A DNA stretch of 64,000 nucleotides from Cryobacterium sp. Y11 (GCF_002929535.1 NZ_PJJO01000059.1:62001-126000), one strand, 5' to 3'; counted from the first letter of the stretch, positions 7,635 through 17,383 are shown. The notes: a model not told the origin generated them from the sequence alone. Translations and numbers: made by a program.

Positions 7635-8606
7635 TTAATTAACGGATGCGAGTTCGGTGTCGCCGGCTTGTGCCAGCAAGTCTCGGGGAAGGGTGCTGAG
7701 GTAGTGCTCGGCGTCGAGGGCGGCCGCGCAGCCGGAGCCGGCGGCGGTGATGGCCTGGCGGTAGCTGGAATCAATGACATCGCCGGCGGCGAACACGCCG
7801 GCCTGGCTGGTCAGTGACGACCGGCCGGCGACGGCAATGGTGCCCTCGGGGGTGAGGTCGAGCTGCTTGTGCACGAGGTGCGTGCGCGGGTCGTTGCCGA
7901 TCGCCACGAACACGCCGCCGACCGGGAGGCTGGTCTCGGTTCCGGAGACGGTATCGCGCAGGGTGAGGCCGTCAACGGCCTCGGTACCGGTGATACCGAC
8001 GACCTCGGAGTTCCAGATGAACTCGATCTTGTCGTTGGCGAAGGCGCGCTCCTGCATGATCTTCGAGGCTCGCAGCTCACCCTTGCGGTGGATGACGTGC
8101 ACCTTAGAGGCGAACCGGGTGAGGAACGTTGCTTCTTCCATGGCCGAGTCGCCGCCACCGATGACGGCGATCTCCTTGCCCTTGAAAAAGAAACCGTCGC
8201 AGGTGGCACACCAGGACACGCCGCGGCCTGACAGGCGCTCTTCGTCGCTGAGGCCGAGCTTGCGATATGCCGACCCGGTGGCGAAAATAACGGCGAGTGC
8301 CTGTTCGACGTCACCGTTGCCGAGGGCGACCGTCTTGATCGGGCCGGACAGATCGATCGATTCGACGTCGTCATAGACGACCTCTGTGCCGAACCGTTCG
8401 GCCTGTTCCTGCATCTTGGTCATGAGGTCTGGGCCCTGGACACCCTCCGGAAAACCGGGAAAATTCTCTACGTCGGTGGTGTTCATCAATTCGCCGCCGG
8501 CCTCAACAGAACTGGCGATCAGTAGTGGCTTGAGGTTGGCCCTTGCGGCATAGATCGCCGCGGTGTAACCGGCCGGCCCTGAACCGATGATGATAATCTG
8601 ACGCAC
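7635..8606 (-). CDS. trxB: Thioredoxin reductase (NADPH)
   Basis: 323 residues. N-terminal FAD-binding IIIIGSGPAGYTAAIYAARA, redox-active CATC in SWCATCDGFF, an NADPH-binding GGGDSAMEEATFL, and a C-terminal FAD contact GVFAAGDVIDSSYRQA. It transfers electrons from NADPH to thioredoxin. The GTG at 8606 is favoured because AAGGAG lies seven bases before it; upstream in-frame codons are not family-like. A near-perfect SigR-type promoter lies about 58-83 bases upstream, so induction by thiol-oxidative stress is expected. Confidence 0.95.
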   Translation of the reverse strand: MRQIIIIGSGPAGYTAAIYAARANLKPLLIASSVEAGGELMNTTDVENFPGFPEGVQGPDLMTKMQEQAERFGTEVVYDDVESIDLSGPIKTVALGNGDVEQALAVIFATGSAYRKLGLSDEERLSGRGVSWCATCDGFFFKGKEIAVIGGGDSAMEEATFLTRFASKVHVIHRKGELRASKIMQERAFANDKIEFIWNSEVVGITGTEAVDGLTLRDTVSGTETSLPVGGVFVAIGNDPRTHLVHKQLDLTPEGTIAVAGRSSLTSQAGVFAAGDVIDSSYRQAITAAGSGCAAALDAEHYLSTLPRDLLAQAGDTELASVN

Positions 8607-8663
8607 GCGCACACTCCTTGCAATGGGGCAAGACGGGCAATAACCAGCCTCACGTTTCGATAC

Positions 8664-8689
8664 AACACATCCTAAGCGGATGCTATTCC
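8664..8689 (-). promoter_or_regulatory. SigR-type (thiol-stress ECF sigma) promoter of trxB
   Basis: On the minus strand GGAAT (plus 8685-8689) is followed by exactly 18 bases and GTT (plus 8664-8666). This matches the SigR/SigH consensus GGAAT-N18-GTT known for trxBA of Streptomyces and Mycobacterium. The role is inferred from the match and the gene it serves. Confidence 0.75.
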
Positions 8690-8700
8690 AAGCCCTCCCA

Positions 8701-8722
8701 GCTTGAGCGGCGCCGCTCAAGC
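8701..8722. repeat. Perfect 22-bp palindrome between murJ and trxB
   Basis: Each strand reads GCTTGAGCGGC followed by its exact reverse complement, with no loop. It lies 71 bases beyond the murJ stop and 12 bases upstream of the SigR -35 element. It could be the hairpin ending murJ transcription or an operator; no T-run is present. Confidence 0.7.
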
Positions 8723-8793
8723 CCGTGGTTCACCCGGTGAAATGGGGGCGGCGCTCAGACGGGCGCTGTGGCTCCCGCTGGCTATCCGGGTAT

Positions 8794-10431
8794 TCAGCGG
8801 TGCAAGCGCGCCCGCAAGGGTGTGAGGAACGCTGTGAGCTCTGCGCTGCGCATGAGCAGCAGCAGGCCGAAGTAGGCGGCGGTCATGACTAGGCCGATCA
8901 GGAGCATAGACACCATGGCGGTGAACCGCGAAGCGACGGCGAAGTCGTCAGTGCTGGCGACGCCGAGGGTGCCGAGCACGGTGAGGCCCAGGCCGACTGG
9001 AATGATCGCAGCGACGAGATATTTCACGAGGCTACGCAGGATGCGACGCCCGTCGATGCCGCCCAGTCGGCGTCGCAGCAAGGTCGCGGCCAGAATGGCT
9101 TGCAGGGTGCCGGTCATGGTGATCGACGCGGCGATGCCGACCGCGATCGTGTCGGTGGGCAGGAACGAGCAGGCCAGCACGGCGCCGATCAGTAGAACGA
9201 CCTGAAACAGGGTGAAAAAGAACGGCGTGCGGGTGTCACCGATGGCGTAGAACGTGCGCTGCAACACGAACAGCACGCAGAACGGTACCAGTCCCACTAT
9301 GAAGGCCAGGATGACGTTGCCGACGGCCGGCACCTGGTCGAAGGGAACGAAGACCGCGGCGAACGGATAGGCACAGACCGCGATGACGGCTGCCGCGAGC
9401 ACGATCAAAAGTGACGTTCCCCGAATCGCGCTGGAGGCATCCGCTTTCAGTAGTGCCCAATTCCCGAGCGAGGCGTGCTCACTCATGCGGGTGAAGTAGG
9501 CCGTCGCAACCGACACGGTGATCACGGAGTGCGGCAGCATGAAGATCAGCCACGCCGTCGCGAGCACCGCAACGGATGCCTTACCGTGCGCGAGCGTGAC
9601 AACCTGCGTTTCGACGATGCCGGCGAAGGTCGTCAGGAGCAGCATTCCGAAGGTCCAGCTCGCCAACTTGCCTGCGGTTCCCAGGCCAACGCCGCGAAAG
9701 TGAAAGTCGGGGCGAAAGCGCAGGCCGATACGCTTCCAGAAATAAAACAACACGACGGCCTGCACGATGACACCGAGGGTGGCGCTGCCGCCGAGAATGG
9801 CCACCATGGCTGCTGTGATATCGGCGGCCGACCGATCACCAGCTGGGTCGGGACTGAACAGGGCCGCAAAGACGACGAGGCCGATGATGGCGACGACGTT
9901 GTTCAGTACGGGCACCCAGGTGAACGGCCCGAAAGATTTTCGAGCATTGAGCACCTCGCCGAGCAGCGTGTAGAGCCCATAGAAGAACATTTGCGGCAAG
10001 CACCAGTAAGCGAACGCTACGGCGAGTGCCTTCTGGTTTTCGGGAAGGTTTAGTCCGATGAACCCGGTTATCACCGGCGCCAACAGCGTAGCCGCGAGGG
10101 TCGCCGTGAAAAGAATGACCAATGCCAGGGTCAGCAGCTTGTTGATGTAGGCCGTGCCGCCATCTGCGTGCACGGTGGCTCGAACAATTTGCGGCACCAG
10201 AACGGCGGTCAGGATGCCACCGGCCACGATCGTATAGATCGTGTTGGGCAGTTGATTGGCGATCGAGAACGTGTCGGCGGTGGCGCCGACCGCGCCGATG
10301 ATGGCGGTCAAAACGATGACTTTCACAAAGCCAAGAATGCGCGACACGATCGTGCCCGAGGCCAGAAAGGCGCTGGCCCGGCCGATACCGCCTGGCTTGT
10401 CGCTGCCCGGCCCCGCGATGGCGTCAGACAT
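8794..10431 (-). CDS. murJ: Lipid II flippase MurJ (MviN family)
   Basis: 545 residues, a polytopic membrane protein with about 14 hydrophobic segments. The start of the fold, RASAFLASGTIVSRILGFVK, is the family hallmark of the first transmembrane helix. MurJ flips lipid II across the membrane for peptidoglycan synthesis; actinobacterial MurJ may carry a long C-terminal regulatory extension, absent here. The ATG at 10431 overlaps the upstream gene's stop by eight bases (ATGTCTGA), implying translational coupling; a longer in-frame reading would run into that gene. Confidence 0.93.
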   Translation of the reverse strand: MSDAIAGPGSDKPGGIGRASAFLASGTIVSRILGFVKVIVLTAIIGAVGATADTFSIANQLPNTIYTIVAGGILTAVLVPQIVRATVHADGGTAYINKLLTLALVILFTATLAATLLAPVITGFIGLNLPENQKALAVAFAYWCLPQMFFYGLYTLLGEVLNARKSFGPFTWVPVLNNVVAIIGLVVFAALFSPDPAGDRSAADITAAMVAILGGSATLGVIVQAVVLFYFWKRIGLRFRPDFHFRGVGLGTAGKLASWTFGMLLLTTFAGIVETQVVTLAHGKASVAVLATAWLIFMLPHSVITVSVATAYFTRMSEHASLGNWALLKADASSAIRGTSLLIVLAAAVIAVCAYPFAAVFVPFDQVPAVGNVILAFIVGLVPFCVLFVLQRTFYAIGDTRTPFFFTLFQVVLLIGAVLACSFLPTDTIAVGIAASITMTGTLQAILAATLLRRRLGGIDGRRILRSLVKYLVAAIIPVGLGLTVLGTLGVASTDDFAVASRFTAMVSMLLIGLVMTAAYFGLLLLMRSAELTAFLTPLRARLHR

Positions 10432-12730
10432 GCGGTTCCGTCGGGTGTGTCGTTTTAGAAACGAATGCCGCTGCGGGTACCTCGGCCGCGTTCTCGCGGC
10501 GTCGACGCACAATATTGCGCCAGATGCCGAATCCGAAGAACCCGACGACCAGAATGGCGAAAATGCTCGCGCCAAGGCCCTCCCAATCAGCGCGCACGCT
10601 GACGTCGATCGGAGCTGGCTGGCCCAGTGGCGTGCCCGTCAGGGTGAACAGGGTGACCCGCAGAACGACGTCGCCATTACCGACGGCAGCGCTCAGCGGC
10701 ACAGACACCGCCTGAGCGGAGTTGGGCTGAATTGTGGTCGCGAGGGTATCGCCGACAACGAGGCGCCCGTTGGATGGCACAACCTCCGTGCGCACGGTGA
10801 CGGTCTGATCCAGTGCGTTGGTGAGGGTGATGCGTAGGTCGACGTTGCTGCCGACCACGACAATTGGTCCGCGTGTGGTCACGGTCACGGCGTGCAGGAG
10901 ATCGACGGAGGTGGCCAAACTGGTTGCCACCTGCTCCTGCCAGAGAGACGATTGTGACGTCCACGAGGTGGAAAACAGGGCGAGCAGACCAAGACGCTGC
11001 GGGGCGGTGATCAGCACGGGGTCGGCGAGGATCGTTGCAAAATCAGTGACGGCAGCCTCATTATCAAGAAGTGAGCGTGCGGCGGCGACCCGGCTGGCCG
11101 CGATCGACTCGTCGTCGAAGGTCACCGTTGGCGCCGGCGTAGCGGTCAGGGCTGACTGCAGGAGGGCGGTGTTTGCCCAGGCCAGCCCATCGAGGGCAGC
11201 CATCGTCTGCCCGACCCGGCTAGTGCTGGTGGTACGGCTTCGGTCGAAGGTGACGAGCAGGGTGCGTGCCGAATCGGGGTTCTCGGCCGACACGATGGCC
11301 AGCAACGATGCCGCCTCCGCCATGCTGGCACGCCAGTCCTCGTCACTGGCAGCCTCCGCGGCGGTGCGAATGGCCCTCGACAGGGCCGAATCACTGACCA
11401 GGCCGAGCCCGGTCGGCAACGTGAGCGCCGTGTTCGGGGTGAAGGCGTCGGACTGCTGCACATTGCCGCTCGAGAGGATGGTCGTGGTCTGGCCGCTCGC
11501 GGCAAACACGTCGAGATCGCTGCTGGCAACGTTGCCAGCCGCCGGCCAGGCGATTTCTGTGCTCGTGTATTCCCAGGCGAGCAGGTCGCTCGTTGTGGGA
11601 ATCACCGTTTCGCCCGGCGAAACCGTGGGAGAAGGGGTTGGGGTGGCGGAGGCTTGGGAAGATGTGTGGGACGTGACGCTGGGCATATCCGTGACACTCG
11701 GCTCCGCCCCGGGCGCCTCTGCGGGTACGACGAACAAACTGGGGTCAATCGCCGGGTCGAACGAGGTCGGTGTCAGCACTGCCGTGGCGCCGGCCTGCGC
11801 CTGCAGCGAGATGTCGGCATCCGCGTAGGCGAGCGGAAAAATGTCGTTGCTCGCTGTGGCCAAGCGATCCAGCCAGGCCAGAGCCGAGACGGGCGCCGCG
11901 GTGCCGAGCACGCGAATGGATGCGATGATCTGCGGGTCGATGGCGATTGTCAGTGACGGCGCATTAAAGACGGAATCCAATTGGCTGGTCAGCAGGCCCA
12001 CCGAGCTGGTGTACGACTCGAGTTCCTTCGCGGTGATCAGGCCTGTCGCGCCAGCAGGCACCGTGATGGGCATGATCGACGCCACCGCGACGGGAGTGGG
12101 GACGCTGCCCTGGGACCAGACAAAAGTGCCGCGTCCCTCGGCGCGCACCGTTTCCCCGATCCGCAGAACGGCAGCGACGCCGCGCGCTCCCCATGCGTTC
12201 TGCTCGGTCAATCCAACGGATGCGGCGGGGACGGTGATCGACAGGCTGGTGCTTGCTCCCACCGGGATGATCTCCGTGGTCGGCAGGCTGAGCAGCAGGT
12301 CGCCCGAGTTCGAGTCTTTATCGGGTCGCAACCAGGAATCGAGTGCGGTTCGCGTGGTCAGGGCCAGCCCGGCGAGGTAGATATCGACGGTGCCAACCGG
12401 TACAGCGGCATCCGTGTTGTTATGCAGGGTCAGGGTCAGCGCCAAGTCTTGACCGGGGGTCAGCACGGACGACGTGCTCGGCGTCACGGTGATTCCGACT
12501 GAATCCGGCGGAGTCGTCGCGGTGCGCGTGGTCTCGCGCTGGGCGGCCTGGGCGGCGGTCGGTGCCAATGAGGGGAACAGGATCAGCGACGCGAGGGTGA
12601 AGAAAGCCACGAAAAAAGCCGCAACCGGGCGCATCCGTTGACGACGATGTGTGCGCGGCGCCGGGCGCACGGCAGTGCGTTCGGCAACCGAGAGCGCGGG
12701 CCGATGCGCAGAATCTGACTCGGCCACCAT
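10424..12730 (-). CDS. DUF6049-family secreted/membrane-anchored protein
   Basis: 768 residues. After a basic N-terminus there is a hydrophobic segment (about residues 34-58) ending in AAQA, a signal peptide or anchor. A long extracellular part follows, rich in Thr/Ser/Ala, with a linker of repeated Pro/Thr (ATPTPSPTVSPGE). A final membrane helix (IFAILVVGFFGFGIW) is followed by RRRR. The beta-sandwich-like stretches (TLTLHNNTDAAVPVGTV; LRITLTNALDQTVTV) suggest CARDB-like domains. This is the conserved gene between murJ and the CCA-adding enzyme in actinobacteria; coupling to murJ suggests an envelope role, but its function is unknown. Confidence 0.8.
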   Translation of the reverse strand: MVAESDSAHRPALSVAERTAVRPAPRTHRRQRMRPVAAFFVAFFTLASLILFPSLAPTAAQAAQRETTRTATTPPDSVGITVTPSTSSVLTPGQDLALTLTLHNNTDAAVPVGTVDIYLAGLALTTRTALDSWLRPDKDSNSGDLLLSLPTTEIIPVGASTSLSITVPAASVGLTEQNAWGARGVAAVLRIGETVRAEGRGTFVWSQGSVPTPVAVASIMPITVPAGATGLITAKELESYTSSVGLLTSQLDSVFNAPSLTIAIDPQIIASIRVLGTAAPVSALAWLDRLATASNDIFPLAYADADISLQAQAGATAVLTPTSFDPAIDPSLFVVPAEAPGAEPSVTDMPSVTSHTSSQASATPTPSPTVSPGETVIPTTSDLLAWEYTSTEIAWPAAGNVASSDLDVFAASGQTTTILSSGNVQQSDAFTPNTALTLPTGLGLVSDSALSRAIRTAAEAASDEDWRASMAEAASLLAIVSAENPDSARTLLVTFDRSRTTSTSRVGQTMAALDGLAWANTALLQSALTATPAPTVTFDDESIAASRVAAARSLLDNEAAVTDFATILADPVLITAPQRLGLLALFSTSWTSQSSLWQEQVATSLATSVDLLHAVTVTTRGPIVVVGSNVDLRITLTNALDQTVTVRTEVVPSNGRLVVGDTLATTIQPNSAQAVSVPLSAAVGNGDVVLRVTLFTLTGTPLGQPAPIDVSVRADWEGLGASIFAILVVGFFGFGIWRNIVRRRRENAAEVPAAAFVSKTTHPTEPHV

Positions 12731-12801
12731 AGGGGGATTCTACGGCGTGCCAGCTGGTAGCCGCCGCCTGCGCGTCTTTGTGCGGCGATCTGACAACTAA
12801 T

Positions 12802-14241
12802 ATGGAGCATATGCAGAGCGTCGCGGCAGCCCTCGCGCGACTGGGGGACTTGGCTGCCACTCCCACCGTGTCCCGCTTGGCGAACGCATTTGCGGCGGCC
12901 GGCCATGAGCTAGCCCTGGTGGGCGGTCCGGTGCGTGACGCCTTTCTCAATCGAACGCTGCATGACCTGGATTTCACCACGGACGCCACACCGGACCAGA
13001 TTCTCGCGCTCGTCAAGCCGCTCTCCGAAGCGCAGTGGGACATCGGCCGGGCCTACGGCACGATCGGCGCGAGCCTCGCCGGCGAAACAGTGGAGATCAC
13101 CACCTATCGGGCCGACAGCTACGACAAAACGACCCGCAAGCCCGACGTGGTGTTTGGTACGAGCCTCGAACCCGACCTGCTGCGTCGCGACTTCACGGTC
13201 AATGCCATGGCCCTGCGCTTGCCGCAACTGACCCTGGTCGACCCGGCCGGGGGCATCGACGACCTTTTAGCCCAGCGCCTCCGCACCCCGAGCACCCCGG
13301 AGGTGTCGTTTGGCGACGATCCATTACGGATGCTGCGCGCTGCCCGGTTCACCGGTCAGCTCGGTTTCACGCTGGATTTGGACACCGCACTGGCCATGGA
13401 AAAGATGCGGGAGAGCATCCGTATTGTCTCGGCGGAACGCATCGGAGACGAACTTTCAAAACTGCTCGTCTCGGCAGACCCGCGCGCCGGCATCGAGGTG
13501 CTCATGGAATCGGGGCTGGCCGAGATCGTGCTGCCCGAGATTCCCGGCCTGCGGCTGGAGATCGACGAACACCACCACCACAAAGACGTCTACCAGCACA
13601 CCCTGACCGTGCTGGAGCAGGCGATGGGCTACGAGAAATCGCGTGGCAATCTAGAGGCCCCCGACCTGATCGTGCGCCTGGCCGCGCTGCTGCACGACAT
13701 CGGCAAGCCCGCCACCCGCAAGCTCGAACCCGGCGGGGTCGTCAGCTTCTACCACCACGACGTGGTCGGCGCCAAGCTCGCCAAAAAGCGATTGCGGGCC
13801 CTGCGCTTTGACAACGACACCATTAACGCGGTGTCCCGGCTGATTGAGTTGCACCTGCGATTCTTCGGTTACACCGAGGGTGCCTGGACCGACTCCGCCG
13901 TTCGTCGCTACGTGCGCGATGCCGGTGACCAGCTGGAGCGGCTGCATATCCTCACCCGTGCCGATGTCACGACGCGCAACCGGCGCAAGGCCGATCGGCT
14001 CGGCTTCGCCTATGACGACTTAGAACAGCGCATTGCCACCCTGAACGAGCAGGAAGAGCTCGGTGCCGTGCGCCCAGCTCTCGACGGGGAGCAGATTATG
14101 GCCATCCTCGGCCTGCTGCCGGGGCGCGAGGTCGGCGAGGCCTATCGTTACCTGCTCGAGCAGCGGCTCGACGATGGACCGCTCAGCGAGGAGGAAGCCA
14201 CCCGCCGGTTGCTGGAATGGTGGGCGGGGCGTGGCCAATAG
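12802..14241 (+). CDS. cca: CCA-adding tRNA nucleotidyltransferase (class II poly(A) polymerase family, HD domain)
   Basis: About 479 residues. The nucleotidyltransferase head has [14 protein letters not shown] and the metal-binding [21 protein letters not shown] and [11 protein letters not shown] follow in the neck; a C-terminal HD domain has [14 protein letters not shown] with [11 protein letters not shown] nearby. It adds or repairs the CCA end of tRNAs. ATG at 12802 is the first plausible start; ATG 12811 is also possible and TTG 12778 less so. No clear ribosome site is seen, so the message may be leaderless. It is divergent from the DUF6049 gene. The next gene overlaps its last 11 bases. 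Confidence 0.9.
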   Translation: MEHMQSVAAALARLGDLAATPTVSRLANAFAAAGHELALVGGPVRDAFLNRTLHDLDFTTDATPDQILALVKPLSEAQWDIGRAYGTIGASLAGETVEITTYRADSYDKTTRKPDVVFGTSLEPDLLRRDFTVNAMALRLPQLTLVDPAGGIDDLLAQRLRTPSTPEVSFGDDPLRMLRAARFTGQLGFTLDLDTALAMEKMRESIRIVSAERIGDELSKLLVSADPRAGIEVLMESGLAEIVLPEIPGLRLEIDEHHHHKDVYQHTLTVLEQAMGYEKSRGNLEAPDLIVRLAALLHDIGKPATRKLEPGGVVSFYHHDVVGAKLAKKRLRALRFDNDTINAVSRLIELHLRFFGYTEGAWTDSAVRRYVRDAGDQLERLHILTRADVTTRNRRKADRLGFAYDDLEQRIATLNEQEELGAVRPALDGEQIMAILGLLPGREVGEAYRYLLEQRLDDGPLSEEEATRRLLEWWAGRGQ

Positions 14242-15127
14242 AAGCAGTCTTCGCCAGCGCAGCTTTCGTAGGCGCAGCGCGATCACCGGGTATTCCTTGC
14301 TCGCGCCGAGTCTGTTCGGCGTGGTCTGTTTTCTCCTGCTCCCGGTGCTCGTTGTGCTGTGGCTCAGCTTTCAGAGCTGGGACCTGATTGGCCCGATTGA
14401 CTATGTCGGCCTCGACAACTACCGTTCCGTTCTCACCGACGGAGTTTTCGGTAATTCTCTGCTGGTTACCTTGATTTTCGTGGCACTCGTGGTGCCCATT
14501 CAGACCCTGATCGGGCTCGGTGCTGCCACGCTGCTCACTCGCGGATTGCCAGGCTCTGCCTGGTTTCGTACCATTTACGTGTTGCCGTGGATTGGCGCCC
14601 CCCTGGCCTTGGGTGTTGTCTGGAAGTGGATTCTTGCCCCCACCGACGGTGCCCTGAATACCCTGCTCGGCCAGCGCGTGGAGTGGCTGAGCGATCCGGC
14701 CCTGGCCCTACCGGCTGTGGCCGCCGTCGTAATCTGGACCAACGTGGGCTACGTCACGCTGTTCTTTATGGCTGGGCTGCTCAACATTCCCGCGCAGATT
14801 CTCGAGGCGGCCCGCATCGACGGAGCTGGAGCGCTGAAGATGTTCTGGTTCATCAAGCTGCCACTGCTTCGTCCAACCATGTTCTTCGTGCTCGTGACAA
14901 CGGTCATTTCGGCCTTTCAGGTCTTCGACCAGGTGTACGCGCTCACCCAGGGTGGCCCTGCCCGATCAACGGATGTCGTCGCCGCCCGCATCTACTACGA
15001 AGCCTTCGACGCCTTCGACCTCGGCCGCGCCGCCGTTATGGCGATCGTTTTGCTGGTCGTTCTGGTGGTCATCACCCTGGCCCAGCAGCTGTATTTTCGC
15101 CGGAGGGTCACCTATGAAATGGACTAA
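14231..15127 (+). CDS. Sugar-type ABC importer permease (MalF/UgpA-like)
   Basis: 298 residues with six predicted membrane segments; the first follows a basic start (RQRSFRRRSAITGYSLLAPSL). The permease EAA loop is seen as EAARIDGAGALKMFWF, which contacts the ATPase. GTG at 14231 was chosen because it begins the family-like N-terminus; it overlaps the CCA-adding enzyme gene by 11 bases. It forms an operon with the second permease and the binding protein. No ATPase gene is present, so a shared MsiK-type ATPase is likely. Confidence 0.88.
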   Translation: MANRSSLRQRSFRRRSAITGYSLLAPSLFGVVCFLLLPVLVVLWLSFQSWDLIGPIDYVGLDNYRSVLTDGVFGNSLLVTLIFVALVVPIQTLIGLGAATLLTRGLPGSAWFRTIYVLPWIGAPLALGVVWKWILAPTDGALNTLLGQRVEWLSDPALALPAVAAVVIWTNVGYVTLFFMAGLLNIPAQILEAARIDGAGALKMFWFIKLPLLRPTMFFVLVTTVISAFQVFDQVYALTQGGPARSTDVVAARIYYEAFDAFDLGRAAVMAIVLLVVLVVITLAQQLYFRRRVTYEMD

Positions 15128-15944
15128 ATTCTTTTCAACGGGCGCCGTCTATCTGGTGCTGATACTCGGCGCGTTATTCACCCTTGGGCCGTTTCTGTTG
15201 AGCATTTTGACCGCGTTCAAGACCCGCGAGCAGTTCGCCCAGCAGTCGGTGCTGAGCTGGCCTGACCCGTTCACCCTGGAAAATTTTGCGCTGCTACTGA
15301 ACGGCCCTGCACAATTTGGCCGCGCCATTCTGATCACGATGTTGGCAGCCGTGCTCATTCTGGTCGGGCAACTCATCTGCTCGATCCTGGCCGCATACGC
15401 CTTTGCCCGGGTCGATTTTCCGGGCCGTGAGGTGTTTTTCTGGGTGTATTTGTCAACCCTGATGATTCCGCCGGTCGTGCTCGTCGTGCCGCTCTACCTG
15501 ATGATGACCGAGGCTGGCTTGCGCAACTCGTTCTGGAGCCTCGTGCTGCCGTTTGCGTTCGCATCGCCGTACGCAATCTTTCTTCTGCGCGAATACTTTC
15601 GTGGTATTCCCCAAGAACTCATCGACGCTGCCCGACTCGACGGTGCGAATACCCTCGACGTTTTGGTTGAAATTGTCGTTCCGCTGTCGCGCCCGATCAT
15701 CGCAACCCTGACCGTGATCACCATCGTCAGTCACTGGAACAGTTTCATGTGGCCGCTCGTGGTCGCCTCCGGCACCGAGTGGCGGGTCGTGACCGTGGCC
15801 ACGGCGAGCCTGCAGAGTCAGTTCAACGGCAACTGGACCCTCGTAATGGCGGCCACGACCCTGGCACTGGTTCCGCTGCTCGTTTTGTTCCTGTTGTTCC
15901 AGCGCAGCTTCGTGCGGTCGATCACCATCGCGGGATCTGCGTAG
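15114..15944 (+). CDS. Sugar-type ABC importer permease (MalG/UgpE-like)
   Basis: 276 residues, six membrane segments, with the coupling loop DAARLDGANTLDVLVEI and the downstream PLSRPI of the MalG type. ATG at 15114 is preceded by GGAGGG and overlaps the first permease gene by 14 bases, so the two are translationally coupled. It pairs with the previous permease to form the channel; the binding protein gene starts 45 bases later. Confidence 0.88.
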   Translation: MKWTKFFSTGAVYLVLILGALFTLGPFLLSILTAFKTREQFAQQSVLSWPDPFTLENFALLLNGPAQFGRAILITMLAAVLILVGQLICSILAAYAFARVDFPGREVFFWVYLSTLMIPPVVLVVPLYLMMTEAGLRNSFWSLVLPFAFASPYAIFLLREYFRGIPQELIDAARLDGANTLDVLVEIVVPLSRPIIATLTVITIVSHWNSFMWPLVVASGTEWRVVTVATASLQSQFNGNWTLVMAATTLALVPLLVLFLLFQRSFVRSITIAGSA

Positions 15945-15988
15945 GCTAGGCCATCGACGTGCAGTTCAATCCGTTAAAAAAGGACATC

Positions 15989-17332
15989 ATGGCCAAGCGT
16001 TCCACCATTATTGCCGCCGGCGCCGCCGCTGTGGTTCTCGTCATCGTCGGAGTGGTTGCAGCTTTGAACTCCCGCTCCGGTCAGCAGACCGCGAACGAGC
16101 AAACCACCGTGACGGTGCGGCTTTGGGATGACCAGGTTGCCGCAGCCTACGAGAAATCGTTTGTCGCCTTCGAACAGGACAATTCCGATATCAACGTGGC
16201 CGTCGAGGTCGTGCCGTGGGCTGACTACTTTGAAAAGCTCCGCACCGATGTGGCGGGAGGCGGCGCCGCCGATGTTTTCTGGCTCGACGGCGGCAGCTAC
16301 CCCGCCTACGCCGATGCCGGCGCGCTGCTCGACATCACGGCATCCATTTCAGCGGATGCTCAGGCCGGCTGGGCTCCGTCCGTCGTTACGCAATACACCC
16401 GTGACGGCATCCTCTGGGGCGTTCCCCAGCTGGCCGACCCGGGGATCGCCGTTTTCTACAACGCCGAGCTCCTGGGTGAGGCTGGCCTGTCGCCCGAGGA
16501 CATCACCGCGTTGACCTGGGACCCCACCGGAGAAAACGACACGCTCATTCCGGCCTTGCAAAAACTCACCAAGGATTACAACGGCAACACGGCTGACAGC
16601 GCGGACTTTGACGGAACCAACCTCAGCCAGTACGGCTACAACGCCGGCTACGACATGCAAGCGATGTTGCTGAATTACCTGGCTTCCAACGGTGCTGAGT
16701 TTCAGGACGACGCCGGTCAGTATGCGTTCGCGTCCGACGCCGGCATCGCTTCCGTCGGGTATCTGGTCGACCTTATGAATAAATGGCATGTCTCCCCGTC
16801 GGCCGCGGACACGAACACCAACGGCGACTTCAGCCGCGACCAGTTTCTGCAAGGAAAAATGGCCCTGTTCCAGAGTGGTGTCTACAACCTCGCCAACGTG
16901 AGTTCCGGCGCCAACTTCGACTGGGGTGTTGCGTTGCTGCCGAGCGGTCCGGCGGGTGCCATCAGTGGTGTCGACGGAATCACAGCGGCGGGTAACGCGG
17001 CGTCAGAACACCCGGCCGAAACCCTGCGCGTTCTGGAATGGCTTGGAAGTACCGCGGGGTCCACGTACATCGGAACCTCCGGGTCGGCCTCGCCCGCAGT
17101 GCTGGCCGCGCAGCCCGCCTACGCGCAGTACTGGGCCGACCAAAACGTTGACATCAGCCCGTTTTACGACGTGTTGGCCGCCGGCACAGCGCCAGCACCG
17201 CGGGGAGTTGGCTGGCCGGCCGCCGAAAATGCCATGCGTCCACTGCTCGACGAGGTGTTCTTGGGGCGCACAGCCGTTGATGCCGGGGTGCGTGCCGCGC
17301 AGGACGCCGCCAACGCAACCCTGGCCAAGTAG
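15989..17332 (+). CDS. ABC importer extracellular solute-binding protein (family 1)
   Basis: 447 residues. The N-terminus (MAKRSTIIAAGAAAVVLVIVGVVAAL) is a basic-hydrophobic signal or anchor but lacks a lipobox cysteine, so it is either cleaved by another route or held as a membrane anchor. The mature part fits family 1 sugar-binding proteins (VTVRLWDDQVAAAYEKSF; FWLDGGSYPAY; GKMALFQSGVYNL). ATG at 15989 follows AAAAAAGGA; an upstream in-frame start at 15959 is less likely. The ligand is unknown: no glycosidase or regulator lies nearby. Confidence 0.85.
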   Translation: MAKRSTIIAAGAAAVVLVIVGVVAALNSRSGQQTANEQTTVTVRLWDDQVAAAYEKSFVAFEQDNSDINVAVEVVPWADYFEKLRTDVAGGGAADVFWLDGGSYPAYADAGALLDITASISADAQAGWAPSVVTQYTRDGILWGVPQLADPGIAVFYNAELLGEAGLSPEDITALTWDPTGENDTLIPALQKLTKDYNGNTADSADFDGTNLSQYGYNAGYDMQAMLLNYLASNGAEFQDDAGQYAFASDAGIASVGYLVDLMNKWHVSPSAADTNTNGDFSRDQFLQGKMALFQSGVYNLANVSSGANFDWGVALLPSGPAGAISGVDGITAAGNAASEHPAETLRVLEWLGSTAGSTYIGTSGSASPAVLAAQPAYAQYWADQNVDISPFYDVLAAGTAPAPRGVGWPAAENAMRPLLDEVFLGRTAVDAGVRAAQDAANATLAK

Positions 17333-17383
17333 CGGTGACGGCGCAGGTAAGCGGATGCGGTGGCGCAAGCCGCCGGCATCCGG

